Origin: Neocallimastix lanati (nom. inval.)
Lineage: Eukaryota > Neocallimastigomycota > Neocallimastigomycetes > Neocallimastigales > Neocallimastigaceae
Direction of reading: 5' to 3'
NCBI GenBank assembly: GCA_016946835.1
Contig: JACVTC010000033.1
Coordinates: forward strand, 480,001 to 544,000
DNA: 64,000 nucleotides
Part shown: positions 20,174 through 32,715 of the stretch, piece by piece
How the letters are laid out: every line of letters begins with the position of its first letter
Position numbering within the stretch: position 1 is the first letter of the stretch
Notes under the pieces: model-generated
Databases searched by the model: none
The model's input: only the letters and a program-made list of their open reading frames with translations
What the model was told of the DNA's origin: nothing
Position numbers and translations under genes: made by a program

Positions 20174-21330
20174 ATTTATTTATTTTTATTTACTTATAGG
20201 GTATTACCAAAACCTTAAATAAATTTCAAAAGAAAAATGACAATTTCACAAATTCACAATTTACAAATTCTATTAACAGTAGTAAAAATTTGACTGATTT
20301 TTCTAATAATGTAATATTTTTTATTTTTTTATTTTTTGTTTTTGTTTATTATATATATTGTTTATTAAAATTATAGATAAAACGTCCTAAATTTAATTAA
20401 TATATTCTTTTTTCCATTTATATTTATTAATATATAAATTATAATTAAAATAAAAATTATTATTACTTAAAGGAAAATGACCTTCAGTTTAATAGTCAAT
20501 TATTTAATTTGAATAATAGTTCTTCTAATAATATTAAAAATAATTTAAGACATAATCAAATTGAAAATGAGATACCCAATAGAAATCAAAATATTATATT
20601 ATCCCAAAATATTGTAAAACAAGAAATTCCAGTTCGAAATTCACAAGTATTATCAGGAAGTCAAAACAGAAAAATTAGACAAAATTCATTAAATAACAGA
20701 TACCCAACCTCTTCGTATAAACGTTCAGGCACACAAACCTCAAAATGTATCAAATTAATCTCTATATAAAATTAAATTTTAATGAAACTTTTAATTAAAA
20801 TTAAAAAATTAAAAATCTTGAATATTTTTTTTTTATTTATTTCATTTTATTTTACATGTTTTTTTTATTGTAATATTTTTTATATATTAATAATTTTAAT
20901 AAATATATATATAAATTAATTAAAAAAAAATAAATAAATAAATTAAAGACAATAAACCTTTTAAAATTCCATCAATTGTAGAAAAGAAACCAAAAATTGA
21001 ACCCAACTCTCAATTTTCAAATACCCAAATTAATAATACTCAAAATCAAATTAATTATACAAATGGAAAAACTAATTATGGAAATAAAATAACATCTTCA
21101 CAAGGAGGATTTAGAAATAATAATATATTTAATAATAACAATGAAGTAATCAATAACGATACTAAAATAGGTAAAATATATAAATACTTTTTTTAAAAAA
21201 AAAAAAAAAAAAGGAAAAAAAAAAAAAAAATTGAATGTTTAATATATATTTTTATTTCATTTATTTGTATATTAATCTCAATATATTTTAATTTAATTTA
21301 ATAATAATCATTTTTATTATTATTATTATA

Positions 21331-21364
<34 letters not shown>

Positions 21365-24300
21365 GAATGATAAAGATTTAAATAAAAATATTATTATAAA
21401 TTCTTATTCTACTACTTCTAGTAGTAATAATAATAATAGTAGCAATAATTCAAATAAAAAATCAAAAATTCCAGGTCCAGCTGGAAGGTTACCAGTATTG
21501 GTATATAAACAATATATATATTTATTCCTTAAATTAATACTTTTTAAATTATTATTTATTTAGTTGCTATTATTACTAAAAAAAATTTTTTTTTTTTTTG
21601 TTTTGTAACATATTATAGACATCTGAAGAAAGAAAAATTTTATTTTATTCTCATCATATCAATGATATTATGAAAAGAAGAAACAATAATTATGTTGGAA
21701 TATCATTAACACAATTTCAAAAAAATGCACAATTAAATACAAGTTTTAAAAAAGCAAAAGAAAGAGTAGATTTAGCATTAAATGCAAATGAAGTTTTTGA
21801 GAGTGGTTCATGGGTTTTAATGTTAAAAACTCTTGATCTTAGTCAAAATAGTTCAAAAATTATTGATATTGTAAAGTTAAGATTTCCTGTTGAAAAAGTT
21901 AAAAAAATTATTGTTTTAATTAAACATATTAAAGTAGGTGATATGGATGTATCCTTAGTTGTTCAGGATCCAACTGGTAATTATCATGTATATTTATTAT
22001 TATTGTATATATATATATATATATATTGCTGATAATATAATATATAACAATAATATTATTATTTTTAGGTGATATGCCAGCAATTATGACTAAGGAAGCT
22101 TATGAAAAATATATTGGAATTATGAATCAAGGAACAACTTTATTATTAAAAGATGTAAATATAATATTTGATAAAATATTTGAATTATATATATTTTTAT
22201 AAAATATTTAAATTCATAATAAATAACAAGTTATTAATTAACGCATTATGATCTAACATACTATAAATAATAGGTGTCAATCTTTGTAATTTATAAAAAA
22301 GGATCTTATTTAAATATTGGAATAAAAAATATATCCAAAATTTATACACTAGATAATATAACAAAAGCACCAATTGTAAATATTGATTATATAATTTATA
22401 TATAAATATTTTTTCCTTCAATTAATTAATGAATATTATAAATTTAATATATATAAATATAATAAGATTATTGATGTAGATAAAATAAATTCAACAGAAG
22501 AGGCTATAGAAAATAATATAGAAATGGCTAGAAATTTATTTAAAGGAGATATTGGTGATATTCTTTCAGATGATGATGATGATAATGATGATAATAATAA
22601 AGATTATAAGAATAAAAAAGGAAAAGAAAAAGGAAAAGAAAAAGAGAAAGAGAAAGAGGTAGAAATAGAGAACGAGATAGATGAAGACCAATTAGATAAA
22701 TCAACAACATCAAAAATTGTTTCTCATTCTCAAAGAAATATAAAGAATGAACAAATTGAAGAAGTACTAGAAACTCAGACTCATGATAGTAAAAGTATAT
22801 TTATAATATATATTATTTATAATATATTAATTAATTATAAATTATATTAAATGAAATTTAATTATTTTATTTTATTTTATTTTATTTATTTATTTTATTT
22901 TATTTTATTTTATTTTATTTATTTTATTTTATTTTATTTTATTTTATTTTATTTTATTTTATTTTATTTTATTTATTTATTTTATTTTATTTTATTTTAT
23001 TTTATTTTATTTTATTTTATTTTATTTTATTTTATTTTATTTTATTTTATTTTATTTATTTATTTTATTTTATTTTATTTTATTTTATTTTATTTTATTT
23101 TATTTTATTTTATTTATTTTATTTTATTTTATTTATTTATTTTATTTTATTTTATTTTATTTATTTTATTTTATTTTATCCAATCTGTACTTTATATTTA
23201 ATATTCTACTAATTATTTTATTTTATTTTATTTTATTCAATCTGTACTTTATATTTAATATTCTACTAATTATTTTATTTTATTTTATTTTATTTTATTT
23301 TATTTTATTTTATTTTATTTTATTTTATTTTATTTTATTTTATTCAATCTGTACTTTATATTTAATATTCTACTAATTATTTTATTTTATTTTATTTTAT
23401 TTTATTTTATTTTATTTTATTTTATTTTATTCAATCTGTACTTTATATTTAATATTCTACTAATTATTTTATTTTATTTTATTTTATTCAATCTGTACTT
23501 TATATTTAATATTCTACTAATTATTATTTATTTTATTTTATTTTATTTTATTTTATTTTATTTTATTTTATTTTATTTTATTTTATTTTATTTTATTTTA
23601 TTTTATTTTATTTTATTTTATTTTATTTTATTTTATTTTATTTTATTTTATTTTATTTTATTTTATTTTATTTTATTCAATCTGTACTTTATATTTAATA
23701 TTCTACTAATTATTTTATTTTATTTTATTCAATCTGTACTTTATATTTAATATTCTACTAATTATTTTATTTTATTTTATTTTATTTTATTTTATTTTAT
23801 TTTATTTTATTTTATTTTATTTTATTTTATTTTATTTTATTCAATCTGTACTTTATATTTAATATTCTACTAATTATTTTATTTTATTTTATTTTATTTT
23901 ATTTTATTTTATTTTATTTTATTTTATTTTATTTTATTTTATTTTATTTTATTTTATTATATTTTATTTTATTTTATTTTATTTTATTTTATTTTATTTT
24001 ATTTTATTTTATTTTATTATATCTACATAATCAAAAGAAGAAAATGATAAAAATTTATTATCAAATGTTCTCTCACAATTTAAAAGTAATAAAAGTAATA
24101 ATGAGGATAATACGAATGATAATAGAAAAAAAGAAATTGATAATATTATTTCAAGTAGTCATCAAAATCAAGTTGTAAAGAGTCAAAATAATTTAATAAA
24201 AGAAAATCATATATTTAATAATGCTGATGATTCAGATGAAGATAACAATAATTTAGATGAATTGGGTGATGATGAAAATCTTGATGATTTAATGAATGAT

Positions 24301-24853
24301 ATTTCATTTGAAAAACCACAAGAATTTTATAATTCATTTTTTAATAATAATAACAATAATAATACCAAACCTAATAGGCAAGAGGAAAATAAACCCAAAT
24401 CCAATTCAAATACTACAACTAAAGAATTTGAAAGTTCTAATATAAGTAATATTTCAAGCTCATTTAATATGAAAAGAGGTAGAATATCAACAAAAAATAA
24501 TACCAATAATGATGATGTTGATAAAAATCCTAATCCAATGAAAAAGATTAAACAAGAAATCGTAAGTAAAAACGATAATTCTATTAATAGTAGTAATAAT
24601 CATTTATTTGATTCAAATATAAGTAGTTCAAATAATATTTATTCTTCTGGATCTGCATATTCTCGAATGTTTGAAAGAACTGAATCATTGGAATCTTCAT
24701 CATCTTTATCTATGTCAAATAATATATTAGAAAAGAATAAATCATATTCTAAATCATCTTTAACTAAAACAATTACTATCTCGAATCAAATAAATAATAA
24801 TGATAACAATACTATAAATAATAATAATAATATTCATGATCATTTCAATGTAG

Positions 24854-24913
<60 letters not shown>

Positions 24914-25197
24914 GTGCATTAAAATTAAAATTTTATTCAGAAACAACAACGGAAATTCCAAAACAATCTCAAGCAAGTGAAAATATTGATAATTTAATTA
25001 ATTCTTCCTTCTTGTCATCTTCTTCATTAAATGGAAAAACAACAGAGTTAAATCATTCATCAATCATAGAAAAAAAACAAGATGATATAGATAAAAATAA
25101 ATCAAATAAAGAAAGTGATGATGATGATAAAGCATTTTCAGATGAGGATGTTGACGAATTGGATTTATTAATGGATGACTTAGATAATATTTATTAA
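19908..25197 (+). CDS. HROB: HROB-like homologous-recombination OB-fold protein
   Basis: In animals HROB (C17orf53/MCM8IP) binds MCM8-MCM9 and promotes DNA synthesis during recombinational repair. Nine exons join in frame: 20200-20310, 20473-20746, 20949-21170, 21376-21500, 21619-21976, 22069-22154, 22274-22375, 22467-22794 and 24038-25197, giving about 921 residues. A 9-base first exon (19908-19916, Met-Phe-Arg then GTAATA) is my guess for the start. The N-terminal third is Asn/Gln/Ser-rich. The conserved block KIPGPAGRLP is followed by a central OB-fold region (about 21810-22360): GSWVLMLKTLDL, KKIIVLIKHIKVGDMDVSLV, QDPTGDMPA, GTTLLLKDVSIFV, KGSYLNIGIKNISKIY. This order matches human HROB (PGPAG block, GPW-like block, DASVVFKDPTGEMQG, GSVLLLKQIGVF). 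The C-terminal third is acidic and Asn-rich, with two similar motifs, LDDLMNDI and ELDLLMDDL. The last intron (22795-24037) is filled by a TTTTA array; its donor could instead be 4-10 bases upstream. Confidence 0.85.
19989..20054. repeat. 33-bp tandem duplication upstream of HROB exon 2
   Basis: Two adjacent copies of a 33-base unit starting ATTTTCATATAATCAAATAA (19989 and 20022), almost identical. It lies in the presumed first intron or 5' flank of HROB. Probably a local duplication without function. Confidence 0.8.
22862..24019. repeat. TTTTA pentanucleotide array with interspersed minisatellite units, inside a HROB intron
   Basis: About 1.15 kb of (TTTTA)n, occasionally TTTA, is broken by eight copies of a unit of about 36 bases that begins CAATCTGTACTTTATATTTA and ends TCTACTAATTA. 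The copies start at 23181, 23238, 23345, 23432, 23489, 23678, 23730 and 23842, so spacing is irregular and set by the length of the pentanucleotide runs. The array makes up nearly all of an intron that would otherwise be about 80-100 bases. The same unit and the same pentanucleotide recur at 26757-27779. Confidence 0.95.
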
Positions 25198-25670
25198 TCT
25201 ATTACTTCATTAAATAATATATATTACATACATAAGATAACAAAAAAAAAAATAAATAAAATAAAAATAAAAATAAAAATTGAATTAAAATAAATTAATA
25301 ATATCCTATTTAATGATTATATTATATATATATATTATTCAATTATATATTATTATTATTTATTATTTATTATATATAACATTAAATTTTTTCTTTTTTC
25401 TTTTTTATTTTTTATTTTTTATTTTTTTATTTTTTTTATTTTTTTATTTTTTTATTTTTTTATTTTTTTATTTTTTTATTTTGTCATTTATTATTTTTTT
25501 GTTTTTTATTTTTTATTTTTTTTACTTCTATTATTATTTTTTTTTACTTCTATTATTTGTTTTTTTAGCTTCTCTTGATTTATTTATTTTATTTCAATTT
25601 ATTTTCCCTTCATAAAACATTGATATATTATTATTATTTTTTTTTCATAAATAAATATATAAACCAAGTA
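25198..25670. other. 3' flank of HROB, T-rich low complexity
   Basis: A/T-rich 3' region with a long TTTTTTA-type stretch (about 25380-25560). The apparent hydrophobic Phe/Leu frame here is compositional. It ends at the left copy of a target-site duplication. Confidence 0.6.
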
Positions 25671-25685
25671 TTTGTGACGAATAAT
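25671..25685 (+). repeat. Left target-site duplication of the retrocopy
   Basis: TTTGTGACGAATAAT. It matches TTTGTAACGAATAAT at 26042-26056 in 14 of 15 positions and sits exactly at the two ends of a poly(A)-tailed insertion. Confidence 0.8.
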
Positions 25686-26041
25686 GATGATAATACAGGA
25701 TCAGCATCTATTTCTACGAAGGATGAATCTCATCCTAGTAGTTCAATAAATGATGAATCCGGGGAGAGTTTAGTGGACACCACACTATCTATTTTAAAGA
25801 TGTTACTTCTAGGTTTTATTTCTTTTTTATTTTTTAGGAAGGAAAAGATTCCCGCATAGTACAACTTGCCGAAATACATAGTATTTTCGAGCTTTTTTAT
25901 TTTTATTTTTTTATTTTTTAAATTTTTTATTTTTAATTTCAAATGTACTTTTCACCTACATGTATTTTTTAAAATAAAATTAATAAAGTTTTGGAAATGT
26001 ATTCTCTTCCCTGTCTAAAAAAAAAAAAAAAAAAAAAAAAA
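25686..26041 (+). pseudogene. 5'-truncated poly(A)-tailed retrocopy (processed pseudogene or LINE 3' end)
   Basis: About 330 bases, less A+T-rich than the surroundings, end in 25 A residues (26017-26041). AATAAA occurs at 25973 and 25982, the latter about 30 bases before the tail, as in a polyadenylated mRNA. The segment lies between near-identical 15-base direct repeats. In the frame starting at 25686 it encodes about 57 codons (DDNTGSASISTKDESHPSSS..., ending FFRKEKIPA) before TAG at 25857. About 155 bases of apparent 3' UTR follow. The protein fragment is not recognised: a Ser/Asp/Glu-rich stretch, then a short hydrophobic stretch and a basic end. Insertion by target-primed reverse transcription of an mRNA 3' end explains it best. 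Confidence 0.7.
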
Positions 26042-26056
26042 TTTGTAACGAATAAT
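26042..26056 (+). repeat. Right target-site duplication of the retrocopy
   Basis: TTTGTAACGAATAAT, directly after the poly(A) tail; one mismatch to 25671-25685. Confidence 0.8.
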
Positions 26057-28275
26057 AAGAGTTCAGTAATCCACATATTAATATAGTTCTTCTGTTATAG
26101 ATGATCTAGTCTCTAAGTACTAGAAAGATGGATAGCTTTATTATTATAACTAATAATATCATTATGATTAAAATTTTATTATTATAATTTTTTAATGTCA
26201 TCACTGTAATCATCATATAATTATTACTATAGTTTTATGTATATATATATATATATAAATTAATATAATTATAAATAAATAAATATAATATATATATGTA
26301 TATTTAAATTAATAAATATTATATAAACATATATTATCTAATGCTTTAATATATCTATGTATCAACCCAATCAATAATTAATAAAACAACTTGAATTGGT
26401 TTCTTCATTAACTTTGATTGTAAAATGATAGGTAAAAAGTTAATAAAAGGAAAGTAGAATTTTATTCTTGCTAAATTAAATAATTTTGATTTAACACTCT
26501 ATTAATTACATAAATACTATCAAGCATATAAGGAATTGGAAGAGATAAAGAATTGAGTAAGAATCAAAATGAATCGAAAATCTATAAAAAATTAAAGTTA
26601 ACTTTTATATAGTGTTGCCATTATAAATATGTTTAATATACTTTCAACTCGACCTCTAAATGAAATTCGTAATAATAAATGAATTTTAAAGCAAAATGGA
26701 GGTTAAATACACAAATATGACTTTACTGGAAACTTTGAACACCAATAAAAATTATTTTATTTTATTTTATTTTATTTTATTCAATCTGAACTTTATATTC
26801 ATATTCTACTATTTATTTTATTTTATTTTATTTTATTTTATTTTATTTTATTTTATTTTATTCAATCTGTACTTTATATCTATATTTCAACTACTTATTT
26901 TATTTTATTTTATTTTATTTTATTTTATTTTATTTTATTTTATTTTATTTTATTTTATTTTATTTTATTTTATTTTATTTTATTTTATTTTATTTTATTT
27001 TATTTTATTTTATTTTATTTTATTTTATTTTATTTTATTTTATTCAATCTGTACTTTATATCTATATTTCAACTACTTATTTTATTTTATTTTATTTTAT
27101 TTTATTTTATTCAATCTGTACTTTATATTTAATATTCTACTAATTATTTTATTTTATTTTATTTTATTTTATTTTATTTTATTTTATTCAATCTGTACTT
27201 TATATTTAATATTCTACTAATTATTTTATTTTATTTTATTTTATTTTATTTTATTTTATTTTATTTTATTTTATTTTATTTTATTTTATTCAATCTGTAC
27301 TTTATATTTAATATTCTACTAATTATTTTATTTTATTTTATTTTATTTTATTTTATTTTATTTTATTTTATTTTATTCAATCTGTACTTTATATTTAATA
27401 TTCTACTAATTATTTTATTTTATTTTATTTTATTTTATTTTATTTTATTTTATTTTATTTTATTTTATTTTATTTTATTTTATTTTATTTTATTTTATTT
27501 TATTTTATTTTATTTTATTTTATTTTATTTTATTTTATTTTATTTTATTTTATTTTATTTTATTTTATTTTATTTTATTTTATTTTATTTTATTTTATTT
27601 TATTTTATTTTATTTTATTTATTTTATTTTATTTTATTTTATTTTATTTTATTTTATTTTATTTTATTTTATTTTATTTTATTTTATTTTATTTATTTTA
27701 TTTTATTTTATTTTATTTTATTTTATTTTATTTTATTTTATTTTATTTTATTTTATTTTATTTTATTATATTTTATTATTATTGTTATTATTTAATATTT
27801 AAAACAAAAACTCAAAAATTAAATAAAATGAAAAAAAGCAAAAATTTTAGTTATTTCAAAATTTGCTTCTACATTTTATTTTATGAAAATAATTTTTTTT
27901 AAAAAATAATTTTAAATATTTAATTAAATTTTTTAATTAATCATCATCAAGTTTTATACATCACATTAAATTATTTATTTTAAATTGATGTATTAAATAT
28001 ATTAAATAAAATTCATTAATATTAAATTTTATTCATTCCATTTTTATTAAAAAAATATATATATATATATATATATAACTAGTGTATTAATTAACATAAT
28101 TTGTGAAATTGCATATGTAATATATCAAATAGGTATATTATTTTTATTTATAAAAAACGATAAACATATTTTATGATAAATAAATAATTGATAAAATTTA
28201 GAAGTACGAAACCAATGATTATGATATAATTTAAATTTATTACTTAATTTAATTTATTTTAAAGAAAAGTTGATT
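26057..28275. other. Intergenic region between the retrocopy and the zinc-finger gene
   Basis: It contains moderately complex A/T-rich sequence (26057-26750) without a credible frame, the second TTTTA/minisatellite array (26757-27779), and then the A/T-rich 5' flank of the next gene, with an (AT)n tract near 28053-28077. Sequence at 26380-26700 is less repetitive and could be an old element; I see no terminal repeats. Confidence 0.6.
26757..27779. repeat. Second TTTTA array with the same minisatellite unit
   Basis: About 1.0 kb of (TTTTA)n carries seven copies of the CAATCTG...-type unit, starting at 26782, 26863, 27045, 27112, 27189, 27291 and 27378. The first three differ from the consensus (CAATCTGAAC with ...TATTCATATTC; ...TATCTATATTTCAACTACTT in two). 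The last four equal the units of the HROB-intron array. The right 350 bases are pure pentanucleotide with three TTTA slips. The leftmost units are therefore the older variants, or a separate sublineage. Confidence 0.95.
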
Positions 28276-29246
28276 ATGTGTTTTGGAGGAAATAAATATA
28301 ATGATAATCATATGACAACAAAAAATATTGGTATAACAATTAATAAAAGTAATAAAGAAGAACATAAAGATTATGAAAAGGAATTCAAAAAATATTATTT
28401 AAAACAGTATATTACAAACAATGTAATTGAACAATTAACTGAAATTTCATTACATCCACCTTTAAGATGGTATTGTCCAAATAAAAATTGTTACTTTTCA
28501 AACAATAGTTTTAATACTCCACTTCATGAAAAACTTATTGATAATGATAAAATATTATTTACATGGTAATTTATCGTATTTGTTGTTATTATTATTTTTT
28601 TTTTTTTTTTTTTTTTTCATATAAGCTTTTAATATAAGATTTATTATTCATTAATATCTGTTTAATTTCAAATAAATATATATTTTTTTTTTCCTTTTTA
28701 AACACAAAAATATATTATATTTAATAAAATATATAAAAAGTCCAAAATGCAATTTAAAATTATACCCATGTCAAAATTGTTTGCATTTTGTAAATTTCGA
28801 AAAGAAATCCAAATTAGATAATATTGGATATCGTTGTAAAAAGTGTGGTTGGCTAAGCATAGTTGGTATAATTAGAAACCACTCTATATAAATTCAAAAC
28901 TAATTAGAATTATTAAAAAATACTAATATATATATATATTTATAATAAATTTATAAGACAAGGAAATTAATGAGATATTTCATTTGAAAAATAAATTTTT
29001 ATTTAATATAGAACAAGCGGTATGTATAATTTCAATTTCATTAATTCTTGATAATATTAATTCCTAAAAATTTAAACATGAAAAATATTAATAAACCTTA
29101 ATAATTATCTAAATATTTTTCATTAATATATAAATTAATTTAATAAAAGGTTACTGTTCAGTGTATTATTTCTGGTTTAAAATATTATGAAACTGTATTA
29201 AGAAATTTTGACAATGATAATTCATTACATTATAAAGACAGTAACT

Positions 29247-29291
<45 letters not shown>

Positions 29292-29418
29292 GTAATAATA
29301 ATAGTAATAATAATAGTAATAATAATAATAGTAATAATAATATAAATAATGATACCAGCAACAACAAAAATAGTAATAATAGTAATAATAATAATAGTAA
29401 TAATAATAATAATAATAA

Positions 29419-29482
<64 letters not shown>

Positions 29483-30960
29483 TTTCAAGTTAATCAATCT
29501 ATTAAGAATGATGGCATATTATCAAAAAAACGAAAATTATTAGAAGATGATGATAATAAGATAAATGATAATAAAAAGTTAAAATCGAATAATTTATTAT
29601 CGTATTATTTTTCTGGCTCATCTTTTGTAAATAATCAAGTTAATACCAAAATTAATAACAAAAATGATATTAAAAAAAATAATAAAAAAGGTAAAGAAAA
29701 AATGGAAATTGATGAGCCTTTAGAAGAAATCATTGATGATGAGGAAATTAATATAGAACAAAAAGAAAAGACAAAAATAAATGGTAATTTTTAACATTTT
29801 TAATATTCATAAAAAAAAAAATAGTATATATGAATAAGAATAAAAATGATTTAAATAATTAATTATTAAAACTACTGTTTTATATTACATTAATATATAA
29901 TATTAAATTGTAAGATAATATGACATTAGAGAATAAAAATAAAAGAAAAAGAAAACGTAAAAGAAGATCAATCAATAAAATATTACTTTCAAAATTAAGA
30001 TCGGAACTTGTCAATAACTATGATTATACCAATGAAAAATTTAAAAAAAAATTAAATTTTTACATAATTAGAATTTTACAAACTCCAAAAATATTAATTA
30101 ATACAATTAAAGATTTACAAGTACATCGACTTTTAGATATATATCAAGATCAATTCTTAATATATGATTTTAATAATCTTTATAATGATATGTCCAATAA
30201 AACTGTAAATATCTATATATATGCATAATCTATATTTATATTTAAATATAAAAATCATTTTTTCTTATCATAATTTTTAAAAAATTATTATTATTATTAA
30301 ATATTATTATTAATTTTAATTATTTTATATTTTTAATAATTTAGATAATTGATGATTTATTGAATATTGTTAGAAATCGTATAATTGAAGTAAAAAACAT
30401 TAAAACTAAAATTCAAATTAAAAGTGTAGTATCTTATAATCATGAATTAAATAAAATTGAAAATATAATATATGGGTTAAATGAAAAACAATATGACTTA
30501 GTAAAAAAATTATTGGATGGAATTGAAATAATTAATAATATTTTAAATAAAATTTTAAATGAAATGATCACTTATAAAGTGACCAACATTAATATTGATA
30601 ATTCAATAAAATGGATGAATATTTCAAAAGATGTTTCATATAGGTATTTTATTTTATTTTATTTTATTATTTATTCTTGGAAATTAATTATTAAATTTAA
30701 TAATTTATATGAAATTTTCAGGTAATAAATTTTTTATGTCATTTTTTTACTAAATAATTTTGAAAGTGATATAACAGATCTTTTGACAAAATGTGGTATT
30801 TATGATAACTCTATTTCATCTTCAAACAGCAATGATAATGAAATAATTATAGGTATAGAATTATTTAATATTATCATTATTTTATATTTATATAATTATT
30901 TTATATACTTTTATATTTATTTATTATTTATTTATTTATTTATTTATTTATTGAATATAT

Positions 30961-31005
<45 letters not shown>

Positions 31006-31227
31006 GAAGATGATAAAATAAATGATAGTAATTCAAGTCCTTCAAAATTTTCATCATCTTATTCAAGATCATCTGGTAAATCATCTATATATTCTTCTTA
31101 TTCTTCGGACAATTCATATTCATATTATAGACAAACTATTATTAATGAAACATTATCATTTAAAATAAAAAAATTTAATCAATTACGTCAAATTTATTCA
31201 ACCATTTGTCAAAATATATTATTTTAA
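28276..31227 (+). CDS. Unrecognised protein with four CxxC-type motifs and an Asn/Ser tract
   Basis: I do not recognise this protein. Eight exons join in frame: 28276-28565, 28741-28865, 28958-29019, 29150-29783, 29915-30204, 30345-30643, 30767-30852 and 31007-31227, giving 668 residues. The N-terminal 140 residues carry regularly placed cysteines: C67-x4-C72, C97-x2-C100, C107-x2-C110 and C129-x2-C132, in contexts WYCPNKNC, CPKCNLKLYPCQNC and YRCKKCGW. These are likely two zinc-ribbon-type sites. Residues about 193-270 are an Asn then pure Ser tract from AAT/AGT repeats. After this come a basic KKRKLL stretch, an acidic stretch, a strongly basic RKRKRKRR cluster, a helical region rich in Ile/Asn/Leu/Lys (about 430-600), and a Ser/Tyr-rich C-terminus. 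The basic clusters suggest a nuclear protein (inference). The start could lie further upstream, because AAAAG just before it could be an acceptor. Confidence 0.7.
29251..29481 (+). repeat. Coding AAT/AGT repeat (Asn then Ser tract)
   Basis: In exon 4 of the unrecognised zinc-finger-like gene: (AAT)n with AGT interruptions, a short different stretch (GATACCAGCAACAACAAA), more AAT/AGT, and finally a pure (AGT) run of about 25 codons (29420-29481). The frame makes Asn-rich, then poly-Ser sequence. Opposite-strand and shifted frames here are only shadows. Confidence 0.9.
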
Positions 31228-31592
31228 ATCTATATATTCCTATATAATATAATAGAATTTTAAAGCATTTTAAATTTTATTTTTATTACAAAGATTAAAA
31301 AAACAGAATGATAAAATATATATAATATTTATTTTACTATTATTTTTATACTATTTATTTACATATTTAATAATAGAAATAAAATGATTGTATAAAAAAT
31401 AAATATATATATATTTAATAAATATTTAAAAAGAGTTTTTGATTTAAATATAAATTATTTTGTACAACATTCTATTTAATTAAAATTTTTTGTAGTAACA
31501 TAACACAATAATTATTGATAAAATATTTCAAATTTATACAACAATTTATGTTATACAAGATTTTATATATAATAAGTTATTTTATAAACTAA

Positions 31593-31674
<82 letters not shown>

Positions 31675-31940
31675 GTTGGTAAATACACAAAAGATGGTAA
31701 TTAAAAATTATGTTATAATGAATATGTATTTATTTATTAATTATTAAAAGTTAATTATTAATATATATATATAACTTTGCATTTAAATTTAAATCACATG
31801 TTCCCATTAGTATGATATCATGGTTATACATATTTCTATATAACTAAATATTTTATATTTATATACATAAAATAATGTTAAAACATAATTAATAATAAAT
31901 TTATAAAATAAAATATATATGTTTCAATGTATAATTTATT

Positions 31941-32032
<92 letters not shown>

Positions 32033-32368
32033 TAATAACAAATATTTATTTTATTAGTAATAAGAATTATATATTATTTATTTATTTATTTATTTGTTTA
32101 TTTATTATTATAATTATTATTATTATTTCATGTAAAACTAAAGACTAAGCAATTATTAATTGTTTAAATAATCCCATTATTTATTTCATTATTAAACGGT
32201 TTTAGTTCTATCTTTTTTTTTTTTTTTTTTAAAAAAAATTCTCTTTAAATTTTAATTCACTTAATTGTGAATATATTGAAAGAGTAAGATATTTGAATTC
32301 AATATTCTATTTTATTATTAAAATGCTATATTAATATTAAGTATGGATATGTTTTTACAAATTTAAAT
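31228..32368. other. Intergenic, A+T-rich with two (AAT)n arrays
   Basis: No gene seen. It holds (AAT)n at 31592-31674 and 31945-32031, a T/A run near 32213-32238, and AT-rich filler. This is the 3' flank of the zinc-finger-like gene up to the retroposon. Confidence 0.65.
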
Positions 32369-32715
32369 AGTCTCTGGATCGACCCCCACAAGTATCAAAT
32401 CTTCACGATTTTTCCCTCTGGGTTTTTCGTGAAAGGTTAGGGGTTAAACGATACTCAGGTAGGTATGTTTTCTATATTTCTAACACTATAAGAATCCCAT
32501 TGCGTAAGCCTTGTCTGAGAGGATTTACAGTTTCCAGCTCCTCTGGGATGGCAAGGACGCCACCTATAGTTGGCTCTGCTTTCTCTAGGATCGCGTAGGG
32601 TGCTTCTATATGGAGTTTCTTTGCTTATGAGGAGTTGAGAGCGCCGACGCCGTACTGGTATGGCAGTTAATCATACACCCATATTACTATATGGGGAAGA
32701 CCAAAGTCTTCAGTC

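Noticed and set aside
22851-23201. Phe/Leu/Tyr-rich open frame in the TTTTA array (also 26696-27220)
   Set aside because: Pure translation of pentanucleotide repeats; the region behaves as an intron and an intergenic array.
23181-23880. CRISPR-like array of regularly repeated units
   Set aside because: The units sit in eukaryotic low-complexity DNA, the spacers are only TTTTA repeats of variable length, and no cas genes exist.
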